Shown: positions 22,101 to 31,674, counted from the stretch's first letter. The stretch: DNA of 39,268 nucleotides from Acanthaster planci (GCF_001949145.1 NW_019091717.1:105111-144378); one strand, 5' to 3'. Numbers and translations: made by a program. The notes: generated from the sequence alone by a model not told the origin.

Positions 22101-25100
22101 CATCCGTGTAAGAAATTTTGAACTCTGACCTTCATTGTCCTTTTGTTCTTTAGTTTTGTGAAAACTTTTCAACATATGAACCCGTCAGCCCCAGTGTGGA
22201 AAAACGATTTTCAATTTTTTTTCATTCACTTTGTTAACACGTTGAACTACGTTTTCAAAAATAATTCTCTGAATTCTGATTATTTTCATACCGCCTTCAG
22301 GGGGCGCTAGAGCAAGATATAAACTTGCATAACTGCAAGTACACTCGCATCAATACATATTTTCTGACACATATTTGGACATCTTTTCTGCAGAAAGCCA
22401 TTGATCTGAATCCAATGGATGCGACTAGCAGGCATCTCATGGGCCTTTGGTGAGTCAGATACAGTACAGTGCAATTGAAAGTTGAGCCTGGGAAAAAGGA
22501 CGGGGGGAGGGGAAAAGACTTGTCATTCACATTTGCAGGTGAATTTTGCATTTTGACTGCTGCTTTTCCCCTCTGCGAAGTCGCAGTGAATCTGATGCAA
22601 AAATGTGCAAAAACAGTGTGAAAACGCATGAAAAAAAATGGCGAAAAACTGTGCAAAAATAGCACTGTGCGAAAACTTTGCGCACACCGTGTGAAAAATC
22701 TGTGTGCAAAAATAAATCGAAAACTGCGAAAATAATGGGAAAAAGGTGTGAAAATGTTGGTGCGAACACCTGCTCGTCTAGGCCAATTAGATTCTAGATG
22801 ACGTTGACATCAGAGGCACGGAGCAAACACACTCTCAATAGATGTGAGTTGTGGTTGTGTGCTGGGCTGTGTGTGTAAGGACCGAAATGGGCCATTGTGC
22901 ACGTGTTGTGGGCAAGGATTGTTTTTGTGTACAAACACATGGTCGCCCGACTCCCGGTACACACGATAAATTGATTTTAGCCCCAGGGACCACACTATTT
23001 TTCATTGATTTTGCACAAATGGATAGGGTTTGAGTTGCCCAAACTCCTCATTGGAAATTCCACGAAAAGAGGTGAAGTTTTCTGGAAGTTTGATCTGCTA
23101 AAAACAGGCATTTTTTTCAAGTGGAATTTTAGAGGGCTTTCTGGTACATGTACAAGAAACTATGTATTATTCTTGACAAGAATAGGTCAGAAACACCGTA
23201 GAAAGATTGAGGTTTAGATTGTGAATGTGGGCGCATTCGACCGCTGAGCGATGAAGTGCACCGTGATTTTCTGAATGACGATGGCCGGGCATACATGCAC
23301 GGCGGCCAGACAACATGGTGTCCGCATGTGGTACCCTTACATGTGCTGCCGTACACAGGCAGATACGGACTGCCTTCTGAGATATTGTCTGTGACGTCAT
23401 GAGTTATTTTAACCACAGTTTTTGTTACGGCTTTTCCAAGATAAATAACAAGTACATGTATGGTGATATTTAATGGCTCTTCTGACTTTGTTCCTTTCAA
23501 TTCTTACTAAAAAAATTGTAAATTAAACACAAATAAAGTGTGGTTGGGGGATGTGTTTGGCAACTGTTCAGCTACATGTACTTGTGAACTTCACACTTTA
23601 AAATTGATTTTGTTGGGGCTGGGGTTAATTTTCTTTCCAATTGGGTGAAAGGTGTTAACATTTTCCCATTTGTGAAAAATGTGTGAATTTTTTCCCACTT
23701 GTGAAAAGTTTTCCCACTTGTGAAAAGAAGTTGTGAAAATTTTTGGCACTCGGGGGGGAAATTTTCACAAGCTGTGAAATGAATGTTCATTCTCTCAGAT
23801 GGGGAAAAGTGTGAACAATCTTCCCACTTTTGAGTTTAACTTACAGTTGGACTGTACTGTATGATACAGGGGTTGAAATTAACGGTGGTCTGCTGGCCCG
23901 AGCAAGACCAATAGAAAAAGTCGGAGGACCAGCTTATCTAATAAAACTGGTCTGGTGGGCCAGTACAAAATGTACTTGACAAATTTACTAAAATATTGAA
24001 GAACTGAGAAAAAAGATCTGTGTACATATTACCCTAATTAGTAGCGCGGTGGATCCAGTTAGATTTTCGCGTGCTGCGTGTACCTAGCTGCGTGACATAA
24101 GAATGATCCAAATCGTTGTATGGCCACGTGTGTGCACCATGCACTGTGCTAACCTAGAGCGTTTCAGAAACGAGTGGATTCAGCTTAGACTTCGGTTTTG
24201 CTGGTTCCAGTCAGAGCTTTGAACATGTGGTTTCGAACGTTGTTTCAAAATGGCTGGAACCAGCGAAACTGAAGTCTAAGCCTTATCCACTCGTTTTGTA
24301 GACACCCCTAGTCTTGACTGCAAGAAGTTATCCTGTATATCAACATGTACATGTAATGTAAATGTAGGCCCCCTAACAAGGATTGCTCAATGCGATTGCG
24401 TGTGCGGTTCTGGTAGGACCACCGAACTTTCAGCTGGACCAGTGGCAATGCGAAGTACTGGTCCTGCTGGCTACCAGGAAGGAAAGGTCAATTTTGACCC
24501 CTGTAACAGTAAACGAATGTATTTGAATTCTTCTAAAAATGGGCATGGTAATACCTCACCAGCCTCCAGCCAATGAAAGAGAGATGCATTTTTATCTTGT
24601 AACTCACGTCGCATTTGTAATAGGTACTGTTCTGTATGGCTACAGCTGTTCTCCACAGTGTTCCAATGGCAAACACTGAGCCTTAGCCACACAGTAGACA
24701 TAACTGACATCACCACTGTTCCAGGTTGTTTTAACACGCCGCTTGGCTCATGTAACACATTGTTAGCAATACCTTGTGTAAATCTCACCCTTCCGTCTCT
24801 GATCGATGGCCCTCATTTTGCTGTCTGTGTAGGTGTTTCACATTTGCTGAGATGCCCTGGTACCAGCGCAAGATAGCAGCTGTCATATTTGGCTCCCCGC
24901 CAACTTCAACCTATGAAGAAGTGAGTTTGTCGACTGCTTTGGAATTTTACAATTCAGATTTGAATGAGCATCTTACATGCACTTTGGTTCTTGAGCTACA
25001 CAAAAGATAATGCTGAACTGAAAAGACAGGGTTGTCTACTGTTTTCATTTATAAATGTTTTGGGGTTGTGTTTTTGTTGGTTTGGTTTTTTTTTGGAGTT

Positions 25101-28100
25101 GGTAAACATTTCAACAAAATCATTTACCTAATTTATTTTGATTTGATTTATACATTACATGATCTTTTACCTTGTACTTTTTATAATAATTGCAAAAGCC
25201 CCAGGTTTTAGGAGCCCATAATGACAGTATACAAACAATGAATGTTTCAGAATGCGATGGTAAGAGTAATTGCATGAGGTGACAGAGGAAATGGTCCATT
25301 CCATGAGGCGAAGCTGAGTGCAATAGACCGTTTCATCTCTCACCGAATACAGTTATTCTTACCATGGCACAAATGCAAAACATTCATTATTTGATTTGTA
25401 CAACACCTGTATAAATCCTCGTCATTTGATTTTCTGAGTACAGCTGGATTAATTAACTGATTCAAACTGGAAGTTGTCCAGTGGTGAATCCGTAATTTTG
25501 TCAACATAATTCCGAGCTTGTTCAATCATTTGGCAGCTCTTTATGTGTTTCCTTATGTTAGCATCACCAGTATTCCTTGCAAAAACAAGTTCTTATAATT
25601 ATTTGAATTATTTATTATTATTAGCATTGTGAACAGTGGAGCTTGATCGCTCGTCACTTTGCCATAAAGAAACTTGCGCCACTACAAGCTGCAGTGTAAT
25701 CCATCCGGGGTGCTCGTTATTCGTTTCTAATGCACAGTTGTTATAAATTTTTTCCACTCTGCATGCACTTAAAGTGCGTGTGTGTACACGTCGTGTGCAT
25801 GCTGTGTGTTGAAATAAATAATGCATGCCATGTGATTAACGATCCACCAATCAGATGACGGGGATTTATATGCAGGTGTTGTATAATGTGACATACCTAC
25901 TGTTTTCTATTTATATCTTCTTTGAGTGCAAATGAAGATAGTAGGAATTAGGAAGTTTTCTTTTTCAATTTTGACAGGCCCTTGAACATTTCAAGAAAGG
26001 GGAAGAAAGTAAGTAAGGTTTCTGTCTGTAGCAATGAAGTCACCATTAAAAGGTTTCTGAGTGACGAACTCAAGCTTCACCTACGGGAATAGAATGTTCC
26101 ATCTGTAACTTCATGAAATATTATTCAAGCGTTGTTGACAAGAAATATTGAATGTTGCACCTGAAAAATACATTTGGTGATAGATGGAATGTTTCATTTC
26201 ACAGGGTGGAGCTTCGTTAACAAAGTCATTTCTCTTAGTGGAGTAAGTTTTGTTAGTGTCAACACAAAGAGGCCTTGATTAAGAGTACCACCCAGTGTTA
26301 GCCTTAACCGAATGTTGGCTGCAGCTAGAAAGAATACATGTGCCAATGGAAGCCACTGGCTTAGCAGTTGCAGTCACTTCCTGTGGACTCATGTGCTACA
26401 ACTGGCTGCAACCAGTCGGTGGCACATACCACCTCAGATGTTGTCCGGTCCAGTCATCTGAAACAGCACCCCCTTGTGCTGAATTAATCCATCTCTGCAA
26501 CCCAAATCTCCTTCATTCTGACCACATTTAGAATACCTGGCAGTCCACAGATTTCAGAAAACAGCCTGATCTAAGTCTTATGGTCGCAGTCCAGTTTATC
26601 TACAAGTATAAACTGTCAGCATTGGCAGTGTCTCTTCTAGCCACCTGACTCAAGGGCAGGCAAAATTGGGGGCAGTATTTGCTAGTTCAGTATTTACCAG
26701 TCCCTTTGTTATGCGCATCTTAAATGCTGGTGGTCAAGTCTTCGGGTTTCCTTCCATAATATCGGGTGCAGTGGAAATACGTCTTTAGACAGCACCAAGG
26801 GGTGTCAGTTTCAGAAATGTCCCTTGGAGAGGACAGGCAGTTTTTCACCTTGGCTCAAAAGGGACAAGCATCTATTTCAATCCTTAATGAAACCGTGAGC
26901 ACCGCCCTTCCCATTTTCCCCCCTACAGTCAGTCCTGGTTTCTACAGTAAGAATCTTCTGATGCTGGGCAGGACATACCTGAAGGTGAACGACAAGGAAC
27001 AGGCCAGAGTCTACCTGAACAAGTTACTAGAGTATGACTGCAAGAAAGATGAAGACAAACGGGTCAGTTGCTGTTTTTCTTACATGTCCTTTATCAGTTG
27101 TCTTGAAACTGTCGTTCAGTCCACTTCAATTTGTCTTAATGTGAAATTGCTATGTATATAGATTTATTTTTATATACATGTATATATTTCAACTGCAGAG
27201 GGTACAATTTCTCCGAAAATTCTCTATGGATTCCGACTAACTCTCTACAACCTTTAACAGTCAAACGGAACCTTGTTTTTTGCAAACGAGCCTTTCAAGA
27301 GATGTGATAAGACCATCTTCTAAAATATACATAAAAACAGCACAGTTGTCATAGTTACGATCAAAGACATGGGCCCCCATGAACTTTTATTGCCAATTTC
27401 AGAAGTACTCCTTATGTATTAATGACATGCAGGTGACCCTTGAATGTTATCTTGAGATGCAAAATGAATACTGAACATTTATAGGGTGCTTGTTTATGCA
27501 AGTGGTGTGGTAGAGGCAAGCTCAAAACGGAATGTTCTCGTCCACTTTGATTCTTTCATTCTTCATGTTTAAAGGGTGATTTTCTGCATATCTTGTCATG
27601 AAAATGTAGAAGTTGGTTTCGGGGAATATGCCCTCCCAAAATCAGACTTGGCCGTTCTCCAGGTTTCTGCCACGTTATGCAATAACATAGTCACATTGCC
27701 TGGACAATGAGGCTAGATTTTAAACTCAGATAGGTGATGTGCAAAAAAAATTGTGGACTTGTTCAGATGAATCCAGTATCTTCAGAAGCAACTGTAATTT
27801 AAGAAAGTGATGAGGGGATACTCATGGACCGCCTCACTGGTAGCCTGTACTGCAGTGCTTTTCAGCAGGGTCACGTTCATACTGATGTATCAGATTCAGG
27901 TCGGCACCACAGACCCAACAGCAGGTCCCAAGCCATCATCCCGGGATCTATGAGTTTGTCACTTTCTTAGGGATTGAATCCATCATCAATGTCACGACAG
28001 GAACTTGATTATTTCAGTGACAACATGGGGAAGACATGCATGCATATACCCACAGAAGGCCCATCCGACAGCCAAATGTACATTGTATGTGCATTGTGTG

Positions 28101-28524
28101 TAAATGTGTTCCAAATGATATTGTCAGCTCGACATACATTTGAACATGAGATTTGACTTCATGTTATTCAGATTTTGCCCCAAATTGCTCCGGTAAAGAA
28201 AATGCCTGTTTTTCCTCTTGTCCACTGTTTTTGTTAATAACTCCATTGTGTGTTAGTTTTTGGATGGCCAATCTATATCAAAACCCCCAATAAATGTCAA
28301 AATATATTAAACCTTTTGAATTCCTCTTTAAAAAAAAATGCTCAGAAAAGACAAATTTCAGATGGGACAAAGGAAAAATAGTTCCAAAAGGTTTTGATAT
28401 TTACAATTATCCAAATGGAGGTTTTAAAGATGTTTGCATTAAAATGCATTGATGGCTTTTTTGCTCTCCTTCTCTGTGCATACAGGCATTGGGAGAAGCA
28501 AAGCAACACCTCAAAGGTCTCTGA
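16057..28524 (+). CDS. RMDN1: Regulator of microtubule dynamics protein 1 (9 exons, complete, 325 aa)
   Basis: Nine exons join in consistent phase: 16057-16176, 18887-19001, 21052-21356, 21996-22085, 22394-22449, 24833-24920, 25978-26008, 26929-27062 and 28486-28524. The product is 325 aa; human RMDN1 is about 314. The family has TPR-like helical repeats and is associated with mitochondria or microtubules and spindle dynamics; the molecular role is poorly defined. The N terminus (MAAAGRRFLTSAQHIFAAFV) is rich in Arg, Ser and Ala and has no acidic residues, like a mitochondrial presequence. Exon 2 adds a mildly hydrophobic stretch. The conserved core includes LLWRL-like LWRLCRAIRDVAQ, SHKWFAICISEVGDFEG, KAIDLNPMDATSRHLMGLW, FAEMPWYQRKIA, PPTSTYEEAL and FYSKNLLMLGRTYLK. 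FAEMPWYQR and YSKNLL favour RMDN1 over RMDN2/3. The start was chosen because its exon joins in phase and upstream sequence is promoter-like. Confidence 0.93.
16177..18886 (+). other. RMDN1: RMDN1 intron 1
   Basis: The intron runs from GTGTGT to TTTTGCAG. The interval 17065-17560 is unusually rich in AGGCCT-containing words and includes a perfect 14-bp palindrome at 17541-17554 (GCCTAACGTTAGGC). No coding similarity was seen. Confidence 0.65.
18887..19001 (+). CDS. RMDN1: RMDN1 exon 2: basic/hydrophobic segment
   Basis: The exon follows TTTTGCAG in phase 0 and ends with one codon base before GTACTT. It encodes RVPFSTTARRLRVGTFITTS then LVASRGVAFWSSNQS. This occupies the position of the GTFKRG-type hydrophobic segment that precedes the TPR-like core in vertebrate RMDN1. 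It was recognised because its two phases fit exactly between exons 1 and 3. The donor is weak, so confidence is moderate. Confidence 0.65.
19002..21051 (+). other. RMDN1: RMDN1 intron 2
   Basis: Contains a 20-bp-arm hairpin at 19797-19847, a weak inverted repeat with arms CTTGTTGACCT (about 19948) and AGGTCAACAAG (about 20062), and a C/A-rich stretch between about 20575 and 20910 in which words like AATCCTCCCAA recur in both orientations. No exon was recognised. Confidence 0.65.
19797..19847. repeat. Hairpin, 20-bp arms with one mismatch
   Basis: Left arm 19797-19816 (CCCTAACACTCCTCAATCCT) pairs with right arm 19828-19847 across an 11-nt loop with a single mismatch. It lies inside RMDN1 intron 2 on the transcribed strand. 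The stem is shorter than a typical animal microRNA precursor. Confidence 0.75.
21052..21356 (+). CDS. RMDN1: RMDN1 exon 3: first TPR-like helices
   Basis: The acceptor is TTTCGGGCAG; the first two bases complete an Asp codon begun in exon 2. The exon encodes EADRLYEACKPLELYEFLLQ, LWRLCRAIRDVAQ and YEALEHAKRCLEINEQNYAS HK (helical, TPR-like) and ends at AAG before GTAACC. An internal ATG (21072) could be taken as the start if exons 1-2 were missed, but the region 5' of the acceptor has an in-frame stop, which supports the splice. Confidence 0.92.
21357..21995 (+). other. RMDN1: RMDN1 intron 3
   Basis: Probably made largely of dispersed repeat. A GC-rich piece at 21520-21610 has short inverted ends GGGTGGCAC and GTGCCACCC. 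The stretch 21690-21900 has repeated TTGCTTAG / CTAAGCA words in both orientations. No coding similarity was seen. Confidence 0.65.
21996..22085 (+). CDS. RMDN1: RMDN1 exon 4
   Basis: This 90-bp exon is phase 0 at both ends, between CCTTTCAG and GTAAGA. It encodes WFAICISEVGDFEGTKKKIS NAYVIRDHFQ, matching the conserved WYAI-VGDYEG block of RMDN1. Confidence 0.95.
22394..22449 (+). CDS. RMDN1: RMDN1 exon 5
   Basis: This 56-bp exon between TTTCTGCAG and GTGAGT encodes KAIDLNPMDATSRHLMGL plus two bases of Trp. The KAIxLNPxDATSxHLMGxW block is diagnostic of the family. Confidence 0.95.
22610..22765. repeat. Degenerate TGTGAAAA-word array
   Basis: Words such as GTGTGAAAA, GTGCAAAA, GGCGAAAA and TGCGAAAA follow each other with variable 8-20 bp spacing. 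A related array is at 23640-23830. Period and unit are not regular enough for a classical satellite. Confidence 0.55.
23640..23830. repeat. TGTGAAAA / TTTTCCCAC imperfect tandem repeat
   Basis: Contains near-tandem copies of TTTTCCCACTTGTGAAAA (for example around 23690-23730) with partial copies on either side. Because the unit carries TTTTC and GAAAA, copies can pair with each other as hairpins. Confidence 0.6.
23867..24503. mobile_element. hAT-like non-autonomous DNA element (candidate)
   Basis: The ends are inverted repeats of about 17 bp: CAGGGGTTGAAATTAAC at 23867 and, read inward from 24503, CAGGGGTCAAAATTGAC, with three mismatches. CAGGG-type termini are usual in hAT elements, which duplicate 8 bp on insertion. 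The flanking 8-mers here (GTATGATA and TAACAGTA) do not match, so the target duplication has decayed or the class is wrong. The interior has repeated CTGGTC / GACCAG words and no transposase frame. Confidence 0.5.
24168..24297. repeat. Inverted repeat (43-bp arms) inside the hAT-like element
   Basis: The left arm 24168-24210 and right arm 24254-24297 pair with a few mismatches; arm ends are AAACGAGTGGAT and ATCCACTCGTTT, and the inner ends CTGGTTCCAG and CTGGAACCAG. The spacer is 43 bp. It may be a nested smaller element or part of the host element's own fold. Confidence 0.7.
24833..24920 (+). CDS. RMDN1: RMDN1 exon 6
   Basis: This exon between TGTGTAG and GTGAGT completes Trp and encodes CFTFAEMPWYQRKIAAVIFG SPPTSTYEE. 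FAEMPWYQR is the sequence that best separates RMDN1 from RMDN2/3. Confidence 0.95.
24921..25977 (+). other. RMDN1: RMDN1 intron 6
   Basis: 1.06 kb without recognised features. It is A/T-rich, with the T-rich tract TTTTCTTTTTCAATTTTGACAG serving exon 7. Confidence 0.75.
25978..26008 (+). CDS. RMDN1: RMDN1 exon 7 (31-bp micro-exon)
   Basis: This 31-bp exon between TTTTGACAG and GTAAGT encodes ALEHFKKGEE plus one base, matching the AL-YF-RAE block of vertebrate RMDN1. It is short enough to be missed by gene finders; its phases connect exons 6 and 8 exactly. Confidence 0.9.
26009..26928 (+). other. RMDN1: RMDN1 intron 7
   Basis: 0.92 kb with no recognised exon. A weak inverted pair GTTCCATCT (26096) and AGATGGAAT (about 26183) may mark a decayed small element. 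Confidence 0.75.
26929..27062 (+). CDS. RMDN1: RMDN1 exon 8
   Basis: This exon between CCCCTACAG and GTCAGT encodes SPGFYSKNLLMLGRTYLKVN, then DKEQARVYLNKLLEYDCKKD and EDKR, after a split Ile codon. It matches the NFYSKNLLLLGKTYLK block and the following helix of RMDN1. Confidence 0.95.
27063..28485 (+). other. RMDN1: RMDN1 intron 8
   Basis: 1.4 kb. A short inverted pair AAGAAAGTGA (about 27801) and TCACTTTCTT (about 27959) brackets about 170 bp and may be a small element. No exon was recognised. Confidence 0.7.
28486..28524 (+). CDS. RMDN1: RMDN1 terminal exon
   Basis: After the T/C-rich tract and TACAG, 12 codons ALGEAKQHLKGL and stop TGA (28522-28524) finish the protein in phase. The position and helical character fit the end of RMDN1 (human ends a few residues later), though the residues themselves are poorly conserved. 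Confidence 0.8.
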   Translation, partial: ALGEAKQHLKGL

Positions 28525-28680
28525 GATCAGCATCGCACACCCAAGAACTGAAATCTCCACTGATCAGATTTCCCAGTTTGTTGGTGTTGTTTTTCTGTCT
28601 TTTTGGGGGGGGACCTAACTTTGGCTCTATTTCATTGAGTCACTGAGTAAGAGCATGTTACTGCGCAGAGTTTTTTACTA

Positions 28681-28686
28681 AATAAA
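28681..28686 (+). promoter_or_regulatory. RMDN1: Candidate poly(A) signal, RMDN1
   Basis: AATAAA lies 157 bases after the RMDN1 stop and would give a short 3' UTR. It is the first AATAAA after the stop. Confidence 0.55.
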
Positions 28687-31136
28687 CATCAGCTGATAAC
28701 CATTCCTAAGAAATATACATTGTTTGTCACTGGGGCCAACGACCTACTCTTGTTAAGCAAATGCATTTGTTGGGCACGATTAGGCGATCTGTGTGATCAC
28801 TTGATCTGTACACTCAGTCGATCTGTTTGTGCAATTTGTTGATAATTCTACTGCCAGTCAATTGCCTTTTCTAATTCACAGTTGTGATAGATCATTTCAA
28901 AAAAGGGAAGTGAAATTTGAGATAGACTTAAGGATCGCTCAATCACAGCAAGACCAGGGATGGTGCATATCAACCTATGGTTTACCAGTGTTTAAGTCTT
29001 TGAAATTTTTAAGATTCTCCAGCATTATGGGATTGTTTTGGTGTACACTCAAAATATCCCACTGGTCCTGGATAGGAGACATAGATGGTACTGACAACTT
29101 GATAGTAGTGGCTGAGTTCAGGCGGCTTGTTCTCGTATGTTAACAAACAGCTCAATCTGCTGTTCATGGGTTGGCCGCTCGAACGCCGGGAACATACAAC
29201 CGGTTATCGGTACTAGTTATTTGTAGCATGCAAGCAACATGGCGGCGTCCTTGTGCATTCTTCGAGAGTTAATGTTTGGATAATTGGGCTAACTTCTTTT
29301 CCATTAAAAATCATTTCTGTCATGGAAAATTATTGTTAATTTTGGAAAACTTTCCATTGTCGCCAGCTTTGTAAGCCATCTCGATAGTTTTTGCAGCTTT
29401 TCTTTTCATGTGCATACTTTCTTGTTTTCATAGTTGTATGTAGGGACCACACGCACACTTTAACCTTCAAAGAGTTGGGGGAATCTCTCTGTTTCTCTTT
29501 GTTACTGTTTAGGGCAACTTGTGCATGGAACCTGCAAGTAACACATTTCACGACAACCATTGTTCATTCATCTTACGTTCTTATGAGTGGACATTTTGGA
29601 GTGGAAATCCTGCCAAGGTCAATGAACGATGGAAATGGCTCCAACTGGTTTTGAAACACAGTTCTCCAGTCTTCATTTACGTGCATTTTGCTTTCTTTGA
29701 ACCACTTTCACAGCAGTGTGCACAACTGGGGAGAAATGCTCGCAAGGTGGAGGATTGGATGAGGCTGTCCTCCAATTCTAGGCACATGGTTGAAGTTTAA
29801 CTGTCATGTTAATTATTAGGATTTATGTGGTGTATGAAATTTTCAGGTCGTGTTTGGGGAGAAGTAAACTGGTTTTTCCAAGGCGTCATGTTGTCCGGCG
29901 TCTCTGCCATAGGTGATGTTTTGGAATTCTATTGAAACTGTATGCTAAGCAATGCACTGTCATTGAAAGACACTAAATATTTTGTAGTTTGTCACGTTTT
30001 TATTTCAAGAATTTGTGTCTAGACAAACTCTCACTTTATTCACTTTTTTCACTGGACCTGGAGCAATTGGTGACATACATATAAGACTTATTGATTAAAA
30101 TTTGTTATCTTTTTTAATGTTTGAGACTATTTACATTATTTGTGTGGTGTCGAATTTAACTGAGAAAAAAGAAAAGTTTTTTAAAGCTTAGATACAGCGT
30201 TGTATGTTTTCCATTCTGTTGCTTTGCCAACATTCGGTGAATTCAGAAAGATAGTAGGTAAATGTTGTTTACAGGTGATGCAAGTAATATAAATTAAACC
30301 GACTATAACATACAGTTGGAATATTGAACTTTGGAATGACTTCGTATAGGTTCTCTTGTGAACTGGAACTAACTCGGGGCTCATGCTGAACTCAAGCTTA
30401 CCAATCATCACAGAAAAAAAGATTGTCATGTAGTGTGTAGCATGTACAAGCCAAGAGTTGGTTATACACTCCACTTATAAGTAACTTGTGGCTTAGATGA
30501 GGTCCAGATCATAACTTTTCCATCAAACTTTTCAACCCCTCCGTGTAAATTATCATTAGGTTTCAAAGCGCCTGGCAGCGACTATCCAGAGGGGGGCAGG
30601 GTTACATGACTTTACATCAACCCTATTCCAAAGATGTGCCTACAAGCTGGATGTCATAATGACATTATCAGGTATAGAATGACCCTCAACATTTGGTAAG
30701 AAATGACCACCTTATTTCTTTCTGTGACATCTCACAAAACAATACAGCCATTATGTCCATACTCTGTGATTTGGCACATCCTGAGTGCTTCTACATTTTT
30801 GATCCAAAAAGCAAAGCTGTTTGACATATAAGGTGAAATATTTGGGTAATTTTGAAATACTGAAAAATCCTAGATTTAATGTGATATTTTCATCATACTT
30901 GGCACCTCAAACATTCAGACCAAAATGCTGAACATATGCTTTACTTCTTTTGTCTTGTTTCAGTCACACATTATTACCTGTGACATCATACCAATGGAAA
31001 ATGGCAGGCCACATCCTTCAATATCATTTGTACAAAGAGCTGGTGCATGGTCAATCATGCAGCCCGCAAAAATCATTCATTTTGGAGGACTTAAAATTCC
31101 TTTTTAATGGTGGCGCTTGTTCGCACTCTGCTTAGA

Positions 31137-31142
31137 TTTATT
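31137..31142 (-). promoter_or_regulatory. Candidate poly(A) signal, MARVEL-like gene
   Basis: TTTATT on the + strand reads AATAAA on the minus strand, about 190-240 bases beyond the two possible stops of the MARVEL-like gene. Use is inferred from position. Confidence 0.4.
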
Positions 31143-31383
31143 AGGATTGCTTGTTCAATGGAACCATTGACCTACTGTATGCTGTACTGACGCTTCAGCA
31201 TGCAGCACGATAACCCTCCTGGTTGGATCGTGAGCACTGTGGTACGGCTCATACGCCGGTCTGGCTTATACACCGAATTAAAATCCTTACTAGCCGATTT
31301 TTGGGTGCTGCGGCTATCCTGACCCTATAACCCCTACATACGTACAGGTTGATGGAAGTGGGGTTGTAACAAATCACGGTCTC

Positions 31384-31674
31384 CTAAAGGGCAGGGTGAA
31401 TAAGGGGGTGGAGGGCCTTGTTGGGCATCCTGTTGAAGGTGCTGTGGGGTACCTTGTGATAGATCCTGTAAGGAGTCTTGTGGGGCATCCTGGTGAGCAA
31501 CCTGTGGAAGGTGCTGTGGGGTACCCTGTGATAGACCTGTAAGTGTAAGGAGTCTTGTGGGGAGTCCTGGGTAGCGACGTGTGTAGTGGGGATGACGGTC
31601 CTTTTCGTTTTTAGCTTGTCTAAACTGAAAGCTGCGCTCACTAAGTAGAGGGCCGTCAGAGCAAATCCAAGCAC
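31384..31674 (-). CDS. MARVEL-like protein, terminal exon (last membrane span and tail; probable frameshift)
   Basis: On the minus strand a polypyrimidine tract and GCTGCAG precede 31674. The phase-0 frame joins the upstream exons and opens with VLGFALTALYLVSAAFSLDK, a membrane span matching the fourth span of MARVEL proteins, followed by basic KLKTKRT. MARVEL proteins (MAL, plasmolipin, CMTM types) are four-span proteins of vesicle trafficking and membrane apposition. Downstream, the exon holds a 72-bp (24-codon) tandem repeat. Compared with the second unit, the first lacks one base near 31535/31536. In the sequence as given, the frame therefore runs to a stop at 31384-31386. The alternative frame stays open to 31334 and is rich in Pro and Gln, with a PPPPY motif of the kind bound by WW domains. 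That frame looks more protein-like, so a one-base loss (real or sequencing error) is likely. I give no gene symbol because the N-terminal half is missing. Confidence 0.6.
   Translation of the reverse strand: MLGFALTALYLVSAAFSLDKLKTKRTVIPTTHVATQDSPQDSLHLQVYHRVPHSTFHRLLTRMPHKTPYRIYHKVPHSTFNRMPNKALHPLIHPAL
31435..31578 (-). repeat. 72-bp tandem repeat in the terminal exon (two units)
   Basis: GAAGGTGCTGTGGGGTACC begins at 31435 and again at 31507, a 72-bp period (24 codons). The second unit on the + strand differs by a 6-bp insertion and one missing T near 31535. It encodes the Pro/Gln-rich tail of the MARVEL-like protein in one frame. Confidence 0.8.

Larger units (their letters stand above)
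22450..24832 (+). other. RMDN1: RMDN1 intron 5, repeat-rich
   Basis: Contains two arrays of degenerate TGTGAAAA-type words (22610-22765 and 23640-23830), then a candidate hAT-like non-autonomous element (23867-24503) that carries a strong inverted repeat. No exon was recognised in the 2.4 kb. Confidence 0.8.
28525..31333. other. Convergent intergenic region with both 3' UTRs
   Basis: The 3' ends of RMDN1 (+) and the MARVEL-like gene (-) face each other here. No convincing coding sequence was found. A CpG-bearing patch at about 29165-29270 contains ACATGGCGGCG, resembling a start-site motif, but no supported exon follows it. Confidence 0.6.
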
